64,000 nucleotides of DNA from Lingula anatina (GCF_001039355.2 NW_019774513.1:116481-180480); one strand, 5' to 3'; counted from the first letter of the stretch, positions 11,089 through 24,800 are shown. Notes: generated by a model not told the origin, from the letters alone. Numbers and translations: made by a program.

Positions 11089-12613
11089 AGTGTGTGAGTG
11101 CTATTTAACTGAAATACAGTATCAACCAAGATAGATACTTCTCGTATAACCGTAGAGAGACACTCTCAATCACACCGTGCTGTACAGTACATATTTGTGT
11201 TCGTGTACAACCAGTCGTAGCAGAGGCAAATACCAGGGTCCTATTCACTCATAATCTAATCAGCTCGTGGCCAGTGGACATATAGCCATGTAAGAAAAAC
11301 CTTTACAGATTGAGTTGTAATAGTGGAAGGCCTTTATATCACAGGGTGTGGTATATATATATATCTAACATATGAGAAAACTTCTAAAGGGGAAATTAAT
11401 AGCATGAGGGGGGGGGTTCAGGAACCGAGAGATACCTGACAATTTACTGACTAATAACTGGCAAGAAAGTTGGCCAAGGAGGATAATTTCTGCGTGCTCC
11501 TTTTTTCATCTTTAACTAACCATCTTTTTATTTCTATTTATTTCAACATATTTGAAAGACACAGGATGTGGCAATATTGCGATAGTGGTACAAACATATC
11601 TGTTAGTATTACGGACATGTAATCAGCGTGCTCCAGGAGGAGACATCTCAATCATTTTACATCACTCTCAGTTACAATGCCTTTCCCATCGCGTGATTTA
11701 GCTTCTTTCTGCGTGGGTTGTGCTGACTGTAGGCGAAATGGACCACGGTCGCGGCGGCTTAAAATGGTCGGCACATTAAGGGCTACGATTAGTGTGCAAT
11801 GATCACGTCAAGTGGAATAATGTAAACTTGTGTCCACGTGCGTGTGCGCGCGTGCATGTGTGTGTGTCTACGCTTACATTATTCAAAACATTTGGAATAA
11901 TGTGGCCACGTTAATGTATGTGTAATATATGGCGTGTCAATAAGATATGTGGAAAATGAAGATAATTGTATTCTGCACTATATGAAAGTATGGTCATAGA
12001 ATACTGCGAAATGATACACTTAAATTACTAAAATATTTCAAGTGATCTTCCATATGTTATCACAAGCCAAGGAATAGTTGTCTAGCTAAGTATTTGTTTG
12101 ACTTACGGTGATTACGGTTAGCCATATTTCCTGAAAAAAAAAAGTATGGTTGTAATGTTCACATTTTCTCGTCCCCGATTTGTGACAATTTTAATGAAAA
12201 ACTTTCCAAAATCTTTAGTAAGGCTCTCTTATGTTACACTATCGAGATGAAATTTAACTCTTATCATTTACAAACAACTTGTGAGGCGAGAAAAACATGG
12301 TATTGAGTAGTAGATGTGATTCAACGGGTCAAACAGTGCACTTAACGCGTGAGAGCTCGCGCCAACGTACAGGGCGCACTCGCGCGCGTGTGAGTGAGGG
12401 GCAAAGGTTAGGCTATTAGAAATAGTTTTGATAGTTTACGGTTAGGCGCAGGGGGATACGTGTACGTTTTTTACATTACACTTTAAACCCACATTTCTCA
12501 CAAAAATAGTTTCCATAACATAGCACCATTGCTTCCTTATGTCATTGTATGAAACAAACTGCACGGAGGTTCTGGATTAGAGTTTTTGTAATTCCTCGTT
12601 AGTGATATCTTCA

Positions 12614-12660
12614 GTCTGTCAGTCTGTCTCTCTATGACTATCTCTCTGACTCTCTCTCCA

Positions 12661-12706
<46 letters not shown>

Positions 12707-12832
12707 CTCTCCCAACCGCCTCTCTCTCTCTCTCTCCCTCTCTACCCCCCCCTCTCTCTCTCTGCCCCCCCTCTCTCTCTCTCTCTTTCTGTGCGCGCGC
12801 GTGTGGTGTGTGTGTGTGTGTGTGTGTGTGTA
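12614..12832. repeat. Compound (CT)n / (GT)n microsatellite
   Basis: A long CT-rich tract to about 12790, passing through GCGCGC into a pure GT run at 12805-12832. Confidence 0.95.
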
Positions 12833-12911
12833 GGGTGACCACTGAGACCACTGAGGCCGTAATAGCGGCTCGTCATGCTGTCTGTTACCCTGACCCCACG
12901 CTTCATCTCAG

Positions 12912-13068
12912 GGAAGACCGACGGCCCGAGGAGGAGGCGTGACATTGCCAAGGACAGCCAAGGAGACGGTGTTGGCAGTGACTTATTCACGAAAATGAAC
13001 GCGACCTTGGTGGCTCTCCAGAGTTTGATTCATAGGGCAGAGTATGGTCGTGGATTAAAGCCAGGCAG
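12912..13068 (+). other. Weak candidate alternative exon in the activin intron
   Basis: A GC-rich 157-bp stretch is bounded by CATCTCAG at the left and CAG|GTAGAG at the right. Joined to exon 1 in the correct phase it reads on with an RRRRD motif, then about 40 more residues, and ends at a stop just past the donor. The length is not a multiple of three, so it could not be a simple cassette before exon 2. It could only act as a terminal exon giving a truncated propeptide. No family resemblance is recognised, so chance is quite possible. Confidence 0.2.
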
Positions 13069-13513
13069 GTAGAGAGGAGGAAAGCACGCGGTGAGGCCGG
13101 GGGAGGGGGGGGGGCAGATGAAGCCACTTCTTCCCGACTTCCGACTTAAGGTTTTCTTTTTTACGAAAGGACACATGGTCCCCTAGCTGAGATTCAACTG
13201 CTGCGTCCATGCCTTACTTACCACGAGTATAAGTCAACGCCGTATAAAAACCCCTGTTTTGTTGTCCTAAGACATTAACAAGCGGAGCTTGTATGTAACA
13301 GACCTAAGGCGCAATGGATGTGGAAAAAGTAAGTTCAACTGACGTCATCATCGCATGCGAACGTTGCACACGATGCATTATTAGACAAACATGCCCTAGA
13401 ATTGTACATTTGATGCAGATCTAATCAATGATCAATTTTAACGTGTTCGTAAAAGATGTTAAGAACAAGGCTAGACCAGTCGTTAGTGGTTGGAGTTGGA
13501 CAGAATCATGGCT

Positions 13514-13616
13514 CCCAACAAACATAGAATGTTATCATAACGTTACCATACCGTTTATATAACCACAAAACGTAGCAACGTTTTGGTAACGTTATAAAAT
13601 GCTCTGTGATTGTTGT
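13514..13616. mobile_element. MITE, family D (ACGTTA palindromic type)
   Basis: Inverted termini of about 33 bp: CAACAAACATAGAATGTTAT on the left and, complemented, CAACAATCACAGAGCATTTT on the right. Both continue into ATAACGTTACCA. Related copies are at 28206-28292, 28339-28447 and 61388-61483. Confidence 0.7.
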
Positions 13617-13753
13617 GAGGCCGTGTGCTGGGAGCCGCCCTGTGTTTGTCCAATAGTCCTTTACAATATCGTCGATTATTTAAATTCTTGGAGAATTGGC
13701 AAAGTGTGTGTTTTACTGCTCTTTTCTTGTTTACATTTTTCGTTTAATTTTAT

Positions 13754-13796
13754 GAAAAAAAAAAGGAAAAGAAAGAAAGAAAGAAAAAAAGAAAGC
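13754..13796. repeat. Purine (A/GAAA) tract
   Basis: Poly-A followed by GAAA repeats. Confidence 0.85.
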
Positions 13797-14189
13797 AGTA
13801 AGAAAGATTTCTGTTAACTGAATTACAACTAGTCATTGTAAAATATGCTGATGTCTTCTAACCGAGTCACCTTGTTCTTTTTGTCATTCAAGAATATTTG
13901 AAAAAGATAATAAGACAAAACATGTTCCGCCGCCTTGTTTCTCTGAAAGACGCCCGTATATGATTCACGATGACATCACTTAACCCGGAGGGAGATATGA
14001 AATGCAACCATGAAGCAAAATATGTATATTTGTTTATTCCATTACATATTGACAGTAAAGCAAACCCCCCTCCAAACCAAAACAGACCGTTCGTTCCCAC
14101 TGTTTGGAAGGGTGGGTCCTGGAATTGAATAACGAGCACGGTTCTTAACACCCACCCATCCATTGTTGCCCCCTCCTCCCAAAGTGCGT

Positions 14190-14299
14190 CTTCCCCCCCT
14201 CTCTCTCTCTTTTTCTTCCCCCTCTCACTTTCTTCCCCGTCTCTCTCTCTTCCTCTCTCTCTCTCTTTTTCTTCCCCCTCTCTCTCACTCTCTCTTTCC
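14190..14299. repeat. CT-rich polypyrimidine tract
   Basis: Imperfect CT and CCCCTCT repeats over about 110 bp. Confidence 0.9.
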
Positions 14300-15519
14300 A
14301 TCAGACTGTACCCCTTTCAGCGTTTGATCCAACCCCGCAGCATACAATAAAACACTACATTCAAGGCAGAATTAATGCACATTATAAAACAGCGGCTTAA
14401 TTTCAACGTGGAAACACCTGTTGACCCGCTGTCGCTGTGCGTTCAAATGTTAATTACTTTAACCTTATGCGGGAACTTGTAACTCGCGGTACATATGTTC
14501 ACAGTTTATTATGACCCTTTGAATGTGTTTGTATTTGTTTTTGATCGTGTATGTTTCAAAGCATGTGCTATTTTCTAATAGCCAGCACTTATTTTCGATG
14601 AAATTCCATTTGTCGGGTTACCTGGTAAAATGTTCAGATCAGTATATTTATATATGTAATAAAGATCGTTGTTTTTGTATAAGTTTAAAATGTCATTGTA
14701 TACATGTATATTTCAATTCGCAAACTCTAATTAGATTTCTTCTTACCGCTCTTCCTTGGCTTAAGTTGATAGATGTATGGGACTACTGGGTTGATTAGAC
14801 AGGAATATCTTTAGTTTGTGATAAGTAATTATCATCTTTGATCCAAAAACCAAGCTAATGACCCTTTTTCCCCTCGTTAATAGAAGATAATTGTATTGGA
14901 AATCTCATAACGAAGCCACTTAAACATTGTTATTTTCTGTCAAAAGGCACCATCTGTGATTGTTGAATTTGAACCTGAAATTTCTTAAGTAATGGGTGTA
15001 ACTATGTATATATAAAAATATCAAGAAGAGGTGTGGATGTTTGTATCCACGGTTTACAAGACACCTGATCTGTATATACGGGTAGGACATCAACACCGCC
15101 AATCTATAGCCCGCTCTCGACGGATTTCTATGGACCTTCCATTCAGGCATAATAGAAGCTAATAGTAACAGTTTGAACTGTGTCGCTCCCATTCACATCC
15201 AAGTCCCACGCTGTTTCCATTACTCCGCCTATTTTGGTTAGAAAATGGGTTGTTTGTCCCCTATTTGAGTCGATTTATATAGCTACCTAAATTAAGATTG
15301 ACTTCCCATGCAGGAGCAAGAAGGAGGCGGCAGGCCTCTGTTCCTTGCTCTATTTTCTTGAAAGTAAACAACAGAGGAAGTTTTTTTATTTGTGTGGGAG
15401 TCTAATTTTTCATAGCAATAAGCCGCCAACAATGGCTACAGGGCTAATCCCTGAACTGCAAGATTCAAAAGAACTTCAATTGAATATCGCCGCCCGGGCA
15501 TTAGCCTCTTACTACGTTA

Positions 15520-15538
15520 CTCATATTGCTAATATGAG
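15520..15538. other. Perfect short hairpin
   Basis: CTCATATT, a GCT loop, and AATATGAG make an 8-bp perfect stem. It lies in a 45-codon ORF (about 15432-15566) of unknown meaning. Confidence 0.35.
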
Positions 15539-15815
15539 AGGAAGGGTACGCGTGCTACCGTCTTAGACCTCACCACGCCCAGAAAATAAAGCCAACCCAC
15601 GACCGTTACTCTTTGAAGGGCAAGCTTGCCTCATTAACGCTCCAAATTATCAGCATTACCGATGCTCCAGGCGTCTTATAATTTTCCGCACAACCCACCT
15701 TTTTATTGTCATTTTATTTTATTTTTAGTGTCAGCGCTTTTTAAAATTAATTTTAGATATTCTGTAGGACGTATTGCCTTGAATGTAGAATGCACCATAA
15801 CAGCAAAAACATTGA

Positions 15816-15846
15816 TAACAACGACAACAACAACAACAACAACAAC

Positions 15847-15888
<42 letters not shown>
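15816..15888. repeat. Compound (AAC)n(AAT)n microsatellite
   Basis: About 11 ACA/AAC units run into about 14 AAT units. Confidence 0.95.
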
Positions 15889-17826
15889 TCTAAGTTGCCA
15901 TTAAAAAACCGGGGAACCATTGTTCATGTCAGAAGAGGGTTAGACTATGAATCGAGATGTGAACATATAACTAAATGGATGAGCGCACCAAGCAGTGAAA
16001 AAAAAAAAAAAGAAAAGAAATGAATGAAACACCAATGAAACACCACTTCTTGATTGACCGAGTGCTATGATTTTTTTATCACGGTGTATTCGTCTTTTGT
16101 CATGTTAAGTCATTTCTATGAAGACGTCTTTTTTTTTTGTTGCCTGGATGTCGTTGCCTTTCAAGTCGGTAAACTAATGCGGAATAGCTTAATTGAGCCT
16201 ATTTAGATTAGTGTAAGAAGGAAAACACCATTACTAATTGTTCACTGGCTTTTTGCGCAATGAAGAAAACTACGTCACTCGATCGGTAACTCGTTTGTCT
16301 TGACATTGTGATTTGTGCCTTTAGAATCTATCACAAGCGGTTCAAGTTGGATACGTGTGATTAGTATTACAACTTTTAATGTGAATTTCAGATATTCCTG
16401 ATGTTGTAAAATCAAAAATAGCTGTTAGGTAGTGATATCAATGCTTATTTATAAACAGAATGCGCTCTTCGAAATAAATGCGCATAGAAAGTGGAAATTA
16501 AACGGGGAAAAAAGCAACACGCGCACATGTGCAGACAAAAAAAAAACAATTGCGCAGAGCACGTGCAGGAACACTTGCACACACTCACGCTCACTAGACT
16601 TCCTCATTGGACATATAACTGTACACGTGGGGCGAGAACAGGAGGTAAACCGAGGTCGTTAAACAAGGTTTAGTTAATCTAGTTAACCTCATGAAACACA
16701 CAAGTGCATTGGATGTGTATCTTGGCTAGACACTTACGTAAAACGACTGCTCAATGCTTGGAAACTCAGCGTGAACCATAAAAACACTCTCTTATATAAT
16801 AACACAGTGTAGAAGGACATTCTGTCTTTGTTAACTGATCTGAAATAATCAGGGCATTCTGAGTCGGTATGTTTCTTACGACGTGAAGTCTTACTCGGCT
16901 CCTTCTTTCCCATTCTGTAGACCACTTGACAGAAAAGAACGCTGTCGTCACTCGAGGTTATACCCCGGCTCTCTCTCTCAAAATCTCTGGAGAGACGCTG
17001 CTTTATTTATGTTTTCAACAATTGTAAACTTAATTAAGAACCCGTTATGTACATGAACTTATTATTGATTTTCTACATTCGGTTCGCCTGTCTTTTTTGA
17101 TCTTAAGAACAACGGAAATATCTATTTGTAACAAACAGTGGCTAATAGTCGGACTGGCCTTTGCTTCATATAACTCACATCGCTGTACTTAGAAACAATA
17201 CATTAATTGGGGCTATATTAAGACTGATTCAGGAACTTAACGAGTTGAAAAATGAGAAGAATGTCAGTTTGTAATTTTTTAAAGGACTCGGGAAGTGAAG
17301 GTCCCGGATGCTGGTACACGTGCCTAAGTCTGACAGGGGTATAAAGTCAGACCCGCAGACAGGAGGTGGGGTGGGGTGGTTTTTTGCTTTGAAAAGGTCC
17401 ATTCTGGGGAAAATTTTATCTACGTACAAGAAGGTTTCATGGTTACAGTTTTTTCAGAAAAAGTGCTCGTTTAGGAGAGGTAAAAAGCCCACCAGTAAGA
17501 TCTCTATGGTTCCCTCTGAAAATGATTTTACGGATCTCATCTTGACGTTATCGTCGGGTCCTTGTGATAAACGATTGAAAAGGCCGCTGGCACGTGGATT
17601 ATTGACAAGTTGAGGACTGGGCCAAACCTGCAGTTAAATTTTGGTTAACAAATGCGTCAAAACTTGTAAGAACCAAAGTGATGGCTTCTATATACTGTGC
17701 AGGTGACAATGCTAAGTGAGCAAGGCATGCAACAGTTAACGAAAAAAATTTAAGGATTGATAATAGTATACTGATATTACTCTTGATTTTCAGTGACTTT
17801 TTGCAATTCATTTATATGCTGTTAAC

Positions 17827-17833
17827 CTCCCCC

Positions 17834-17864
<31 letters not shown>

Positions 17865-17866
17865 TC
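17827..17866. repeat. (CT)n microsatellite
   Basis: Short CT run with one TTCT interruption. Confidence 0.9.
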
Positions 17867-19223
17867 CCGGAATGTTCTTAAGCTACCCCGGTAGTTTCAC
17901 GGTTGACCCCGTCTAAGGTGAAAGTCAATTCAAATGCGCACCTATACTAATGTCAGAAATTGAAAAGTACTTTTTACACTTGATTTCTGCCAACAAATGT
18001 GATGCTGTATAAACTTACAACACCTTTATCCTCGATTGAACGACGGAACAAACCCCGGGGGGAGAGGTCTCGCGATTCATGTCTCGCTGCACGCGATTCA
18101 CGCTCTGTATTGTAGCGCGATCGTTTTACATACACTTTCCTCGGTCCATGTGCGGTAGAAAGCAACAGAACGCAGAAGAGAGGCATTCAAACAAGCATTT
18201 TAGTCGTAATTTAAATTCATCAGCTCATAAAAGGAGGTTTGTTGTTTAATCAGCCCTAAGTTTTCCCCGAGCGTTTAATAGTTGCGCACCACTTCGCTTC
18301 ATTAGAAAGGCTTTAGAGCGCGCTCTAGCGTGATTCACGCGTGACTTCGCGGCACCGAGGTTGTGATTTTTATAATAATGGCATCGCCTCCGGGTACGAA
18401 TCTGGAGGCAGAGGAAACCACCAAATTAATTAGGACAAGGAGGTCGAGATACGATTAAAAAATAAACTTTACGCTGGGTGAACTTTTTCTTATCACAGTT
18501 AGGGGAGAGCGGGGGGCAATGCGGAAGAAATCGTGGCCTCCGCTAACCCCTGCTAAAACCTAATCCTAGTGAAGTGTGAAGTTGTTTATCACTCACTAGA
18601 ATACACTACGGTCCATTTCACTCGGGGCTCTGCAAGCTGGGTGTTGTATCCATCTTCTGAGCAAAATTCCTTGAGAATATTTTGTGAAATGATTAACGAC
18701 AAATAGGTGAAAAAAGCAATTATCAACAATCTATCAATACCTCTAATATTGGTCTACGTAGTACGAAAAAGAATAATATCAAGACATATTAGCACGCGCG
18801 CGAGCGTGTGTGTTAAGTTCACAAAACTTTTCATTTGAAATGAACCGTATCCCTCGCCAAACCGTCCTGTTGTCGAGATTCGACTTTAAGCGAAGCTACT
18901 GTGCAAGATATCGCGCGCTGCCAAAACATAAATGTACTCTATTTGAACAGACCGGGTAAATGGGTAAGGATGAGGATATGATAGACAGTACTCAACAGTG
19001 CAAGGCAGGGACAGGCTCTCTGTTGTGTGAAACTCCTGGGGGGGGGGGGCTGTTTGGTGTGAACCCCCTCCCAAGCGAAGCAAAGCGTTCCTTTCCACTG
19101 TGTCGCACCACTGTTCGTTGAATTCGGAGTTCGATCTACTCACCCACCTTTTAAACCCACCCTTCACCCGCACTAACCCACCCACCCACTGTTACAGCAC
19201 CCCTAGCCTTTGCAAAATCACCC

Positions 19224-19226
<3 letters not shown>

Positions 19227-19271
<45 letters not shown>
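19227..19271. repeat. (CT)n microsatellite
   Basis: About 22 CT units. Confidence 0.95.
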
Positions 19272-19274
<3 letters not shown>

Positions 19275-19517
19275 GTAACAAGAAAGGAAAGAAATCCTGA
19301 GTACTTCCCGTATGGTGCATGTTCCTAATTTCTCTAAGTGGTCAAATGATGATCAACACTAAGTACCAAGGCAGGAAATGGCGATGGCTAACTAGATTCA
19401 TTAGGCAATTTCCATCATTATGAAACTTCCGCCTCGTGACATAAGTGGTATTTATAAACTCTAATGTCATTAGACACAGTTAAGTTTATCCTTATCTCAT
19501 TAGGCACCGCACGTGGA

Positions 19518-19543
19518 GGAGAGAGAGAGAGGGAGAGGCACGT

Positions 19544-19583
<40 letters not shown>
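19518..19583. repeat. (GA)n microsatellite
   Basis: GA runs at 19518-19540 and 19554-19583 with a short spacer. An open frame of 228 codons starts in it, but the start of that frame is just the repeat. Confidence 0.95.
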
Positions 19584-19585
<2 letters not shown>

Positions 19586-19942
19586 ATGTATCTGTGTTTA
19601 TGCGTATTGTGTGCATCGTACTTAATGTCAATAACGACAACACCACACCTGCAAATAAAGGAAAGTTACACTGTATATTGAGGAATGCTCTGAGTTATGG
19701 CCACCCCGACTGTAGAGACACAGACATGGGCAGTACAGAGTGCGTAGTGTACGAGACGGTTTGTTATTCTAGACGGGAAACGTTCATGTTTGGTCTAACT
19801 TCTTGTTTCTTGACAGAGCAAATGCAAAGTACATTCGATATTTGGAACTACTTTCTCCTTGCATCCTTATTTTTTTCATTTTCATTACGTCTTACGTTCT
19901 TGTTTATGGCTGTTTTTTTATCATTTTCATTTTGCACTAGTT

Positions 19943-20006
19943 CAGACAGACAGACAGAGAGAGATAGACAGACAGACAGACAGACGGACAAACAAACAGA
20001 CAGAGA
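19943..20006. repeat. CAGA microsatellite
   Basis: Imperfect CAGA tetranucleotide repeats with GAGA, CGGA and CAAA variants. Confidence 0.9.
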
Positions 20007-20650
20007 AATGCAAGGCGAAATAGAAATGAAGGGGCAATGTTATGTTAGACATGATAAAAAATGGCCGAGGGGCTGGGATCGGTGGTATGCAAGACCCATC
20101 TATCTCTCTAAAGTCTTCGCAGCTGAAATGGGAGAAAACTTTTACGACACGCTTTCTTCAACCGCTCAAATCCAACGTATTTTTGCATTATGTCAATGAT
20201 TTTAATCATTCTCCACTTTCCTCACTGAAAACAAGTATTCCGTCTGGTATTTCCCTGCCAAATCGTATCCCCCCCTTAAAAAAGTAATTTATATTTACCT
20301 ACAAATCATTACTCGTCCCATCCCTGCATTTGGGGGGTGTTGTTTTGCACCATGTTTTATTTCAGTTTCAAATGTGTCCCGTAATCTTTACACTGCAATG
20401 TCAGCACATTTGAAATAAAACATTGACAATCGCATAATTTACGTTCGTTTTTTGGGGTTTTATCGTTTGAGGGTCTGAATTGGAAAAAAAGATAAGTATA
20501 TTCAGGCCAGTAGGCAGCAAATTCAAAAGGGGGGTTCTATTTCTGAAAAAGTGGACCTTTCACAATGAAACTTATGTGTACCTAGATAAAATTTTACCCA
20601 AAAATGGACCTTTTCCTGACAAAAGGGGCGGTTCTTTCGAAAACCCCGAA

Positions 20651-20664
20651 CCCCCCCCCCCCCC
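20651..20664. repeat. Poly(C) run of 14
   Basis: The homopolymer lies within G/C-tract sequence (about 20500-20690) that looks like an old interspersed repeat of uncertain class. Confidence 0.8.
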
Positions 20665-20989
20665 GGCTACGGGCCTGATATTTGCTGGATACGTGGGCCT
20701 AGACATAGAGAATATACCTAAGAAACTTAAGGCCGTTCCAAACGCGTATACCTCTAATTAAGCAACAAGTGGCCTCGTGTTAAGACGGGACGATTATTTT
20801 CCAACAGACTGTTATTTTGGTGTAATGGCATTCCTAGGTTATGAAGTGTTGTGTAGGAATTAACACATATGTACTCACCTGCTCTGTTACTCATTCCCTG
20901 GCAGAAAAGAACGCCCATATATTACGCCAGGTATGTTGCCGTGAAGGCTACGCGGCCTCAGCAGACGTGTGGCCATACCCGTAGACACT

Positions 20990-21028
20990 GGGGGGGGGGG
21001 GGGGGTGGGGGGAGGATGGGAGGGGGGT
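20990..21028. repeat. G-rich run
   Basis: Poly-G of about 16 followed by G tracts broken by T and A. It could form G-quadruplex structure. Confidence 0.85.
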
Positions 21029-21197
21029 CGATAGAACGACCCTTTTGGCCTGAAAAATCTGCCCTGCCTCCAAACTTGATCAAAGTTCCGAGTCATTTCT
21101 CCATTTGGGTCAAGCGAGGGGGTGAAAAGTTGCACATTGCAAGAAAAAGGCCCCTCCGTTAAAATTGCTTGCTACAGTCCTCTACGGGTTTGTGTTC

Positions 21198-21207
21198 GCG
21201 TGTGTGT

Positions 21208-21242
<35 letters not shown>

Positions 21243-21269
21243 TGTGTGTACGTGTGTGTACGTGTGTGC
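21198..21269. repeat. (GT)n microsatellite with TACG interruptions
   Basis: GT runs separated by GTACGT and GCGCGT. Confidence 0.95.
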
Positions 21270-21639
21270 ATAAAAACGCATGTATTTTCGTTTGAGATTG
21301 TGTACAATGTTTATGTGGATACTCCTAGTATTGGTGTCAGGATAGAAGTGTGGACATTTACAATGACTCAAATCGCTAATTTTACATTTTATAAGGGCTT
21401 CTGTTTCTTTGCACATTTATGTGCTTACTCAGTTAATACCAGTGGCGATGGTTGTAAACTGTACTAGTATATGTCCACTGCCAAAATAAGTACGTCTACC
21501 GAAATAAGTGGGTCTGGTTAGTGACGAGAATGAAAAGCAGCAAATTTTGAGTTTGTTCAGCAAAGTTTTATATCAAAACAAGACGCTAATAATGTAAATG
21601 GATCATTTAAAGGACAAGAAATCTAGAAACTGGGTTGTA

Positions 21640-21640
21640 A

Positions 21641-21712
<72 letters not shown>
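21640..21712. repeat. (AAT)n microsatellite
   Basis: About 24 AAT units with one TGAT interruption. Confidence 0.97.
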
Positions 21713-21713
<1 letters not shown>

Positions 21714-22044
21714 GAAGGGATGGCATGAAAGCAGTATTTAATGTAACTCTCGCTAAATACGTACATGTAGTAGTGCAGCGGTGTCCACGATGAAAAGAAA
21801 TGAAAAAAAAAGTATTATTTGATCCTTTCATTCCTTGTAAGTCATCAAGTGAAATATCTCAAGTTTGTATTTTGAACTTCATATAATTTTGCTGGTATTT
21901 CGTCTTAAATGATTTTGAAGTTTCATTTTATTTGACAATTATCAATAAAATACACATCTGAGGCGTGTAGATTTTGGCAATGTGCACATTTTGGCGCAAC
22001 ATATGTTGGAGCAAGGCATTGGATTGTTTAATTTAAGGTAAAAT

Positions 22045-22074
22045 ATAATAATAATAATAATTATTATTATTATA
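22045..22074. repeat. (ATA)n(TTA)n palindromic microsatellite
   Basis: AAT repeats turn into ATT repeats, making a self-complementary AT hairpin. Confidence 0.9.
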
Positions 22075-23418
22075 GTAATAACATTTTTGAAGACACGAAG
22101 AGAAAGAGTTCTGATAGTCTGTTAATGAGTAATACGGAATAGTATTTAGATTTCCTAGAGAAAAAAAAGCAGTCTCGCCCTTGAGACGATGGTTTGAATG
22201 ATGAAAGGCCGGGTCGGGTCAAACCAGTTAATGGATTAATGTAATTCATCAGAAGCATGGAAATAGGGAGAGAGGAAGATAACGCCATGTGTTATTCACC
22301 GTGACTAACATAGCGGATTCCTCACCAAAATAGAACAAATTTTTGTTGCTTAACGATGACGTCTATTTGTTGTTCTTCTTTCTATAAATACACTGTCGGA
22401 CAGAAGTATACCTCCTCAGGTGTGTTTTGGTCTTAATTTGCCACTTGCGTGTTCCGCTTATGGCTGCGTGTAAAAAGTGGTTTGACCTTTTAACTCAGAG
22501 AGCGACACAAATGTAGCCAGGTGATACATTGATGCATGCGTCTTCTCTTTTGTGCATTTTCTAAAACGCAAAGATGATATTTTTCGTCTATGTATGAGTG
22601 TTTTTATCTTCGTCTATCATTTTCCCTGCAATTTCCAGTTAAAGAAATGACGCATGTTTGCACTGTGCAGGGATATGAAAAAGTAAAGATATAAGCCCGA
22701 ATAAATATTATGTACCACAAAGCAAGAAGTTGTACAACATCTTGGTCAACGTGGGTCCACTGTACAGGAGCCTCGATCATTCGTGTGAATGCTCCTCATC
22801 ATTTTGTTTTCTGTTATTTCTCTTTCTGAAGTCTCTTTTATGTGATTGCTTCTTATCATTTTGTTTTCTCTGTTATTTTTCTTTAAGAGTAATTCACGCC
22901 TACGGACCCTTTACATCATGTTATTGATTATAAATAACTCCATTATACTAGATCATCCTATCCTGTGCTCCGTGCCGTATCACAAAACACAATCTCATAA
23001 TTAAAATGCGTTGTCTTATATAAACAGCAGACACGTTATCATTGGACATAATTTTTCTGTTTCATTCTGTCGAATGGAATTGTCATGCATATCCTCATGG
23101 TCTGACAGAAACATTCCCTTAGTAAAAGGTCAATATAAACGAACAGAGTTCCTTGAATATTTAATATAATTCACGGGAAATATTTCGGTTCGACGTCACC
23201 TACCGTCCACTCCTCCCACATGCCGAGTTTTTTTAACGTGTCGTAGCCTCACAGCGGAATTCTTTTAATTCCTAACGTGGTATTTTTAACAACATTTATC
23301 ATTAGGTAGCACGCACATACACATGTCGGGAACGCGACTATTGGAGCGGAATAAACAGCGAGGTAAAGGAATGTAAGTGGTATTAACAGGACAGATCTGT
23401 GTGGCTTGATTGACTTCG

Positions 23419-23480
23419 TCTCTCTCTCTCCCTTCCCCTCTCTCTCTTTCCCTCCCCCTCTCTCCCCCCTCACTCTCTCC
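23419..23480. repeat. CT-rich tract
   Basis: Imperfect polypyrimidine repeat. Confidence 0.9.
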
Positions 23481-24689
23481 CTGGTTCACGTTGTGGAATA
23501 GAAGACAAAGATATTACTGTAAAAACCTGGATCTAAATGGACCTGGTTTGGAGTTATAGGATTGATTCGCTTACATGTATCATTGCACATAGAAACTACA
23601 CCGACACCTTATTATGATTAAATCAAAGTCAAATGTTTTTAAACAGTTATTGTATTGTTAAGTATACGATGAATAATGCACTTGATTTTTGAGTGGTGTT
23701 CTTGGAAAACCTTTATCTCAAGGTTTGCTGACTCGCCTACCAAATTCCAGCAAACTGGAAAATTGTGAAAAAAATACATATTTTCGTTCAAGGCAAAAAT
23801 ATATAAATGAATTAATAAATTAGTCTGTCAGCTCGACGCTGGGACGGGGCAGAGGGACCCGGGGCGACGCTCCATGGCAGTGGAGGGTAGAGTACCCGCA
23901 GTAGATTTAGGCACTCCCCCCCCCCTACTCACTCCCCTCCTCCCGCAGAGGGTGGGAGATCCATAGTGGTGAAATCTGTGTAGCGAAGTTCAAGTTCAAA
24001 CTTTACATTGTTATACATGATGGAGGATCGGTTAAAGCAATGTCAGGGCTTTATGGAAATTTCACGCATCTTCGCCTGTAGAAAGGTTTTAACAGTTCAT
24101 TTTTTCGTGTACAATGGTCCCTCCCATACAGCAGAGCGTTACACAGGTGCGCCAAATAGCTCAAAGACAAAAAATGACGTAATTATATGTCCGTGGCAGG
24201 ATGTTGGTTATTATTTTGTTGTATAAAAATTCATTCCTGCCCAAAGGTCAGTGTAAAGTGTACCAATAAACTGCCTTTTATACTTGTTAAAATGTAGTAG
24301 AGTACATCTACGCAGATTTAAGTCGGCAGCATGGCTCCGCTACGGTAGTATTGGCGAATAGCGATCAATAACAAGTACATTTATTTCGACAACTCTTGTA
24401 TCATAATATGGACCTTAACCGTTTACCTTATAAGCGACAACACGCGTCATTAACTGTGAAACGGTCTGAGTTCATAATGCCGGTATAATGTTTACTGATA
24501 CGGTAACCTCTATTTCTAAAAAGCCCAATCTTGCATATGCAAACCTTACTTGAGATAATGGATGATCCAGTCCCATTGAAATACTGACAACTAATGGCAG
24601 GTAAGCTTTATATAAAACATACCACTTTAAGAGATGTGAAAATGAGGGGAGAAAAACCGTCCCATCAAGCGACCAGCTATCGCAAGTTC

Positions 24690-24702
24690 GTGCGCGCGCG
24701 CG

Positions 24703-24733
<31 letters not shown>

Positions 24734-24753
24734 GTATATATATATATATGCAA
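24690..24753. repeat. (GC)n(AC)n(TA)n alternating purine-pyrimidine tract
   Basis: Sixty-four bases alternate strictly between purine and pyrimidine: a GC run, then CA, then GTATA. Strict alternation starting with GC is the classical requirement for left-handed Z-DNA. Confidence 0.95.
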
Positions 24754-24770
24754 TGGAAAATTAATACCTC

Positions 24771-24774
<4 letters not shown>

Positions 24775-24800
<26 letters not shown>
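24775..24800. repeat. (GA)n microsatellite
   Basis: About 13 GA units. Confidence 0.95.

Noticed and set aside
12537-12990. Open frames on both strands rich in Ser-Leu, Arg-Glu and His-Thr
   Set aside because: Translations of the CT and GT microsatellites. The candidate exon at 12912-13068 was kept separately because it lies beyond the repeat.
19513-20199. 228-codon open frame
   Set aside because: Begins in a GA microsatellite and passes through a CAGA microsatellite; no domain is visible.
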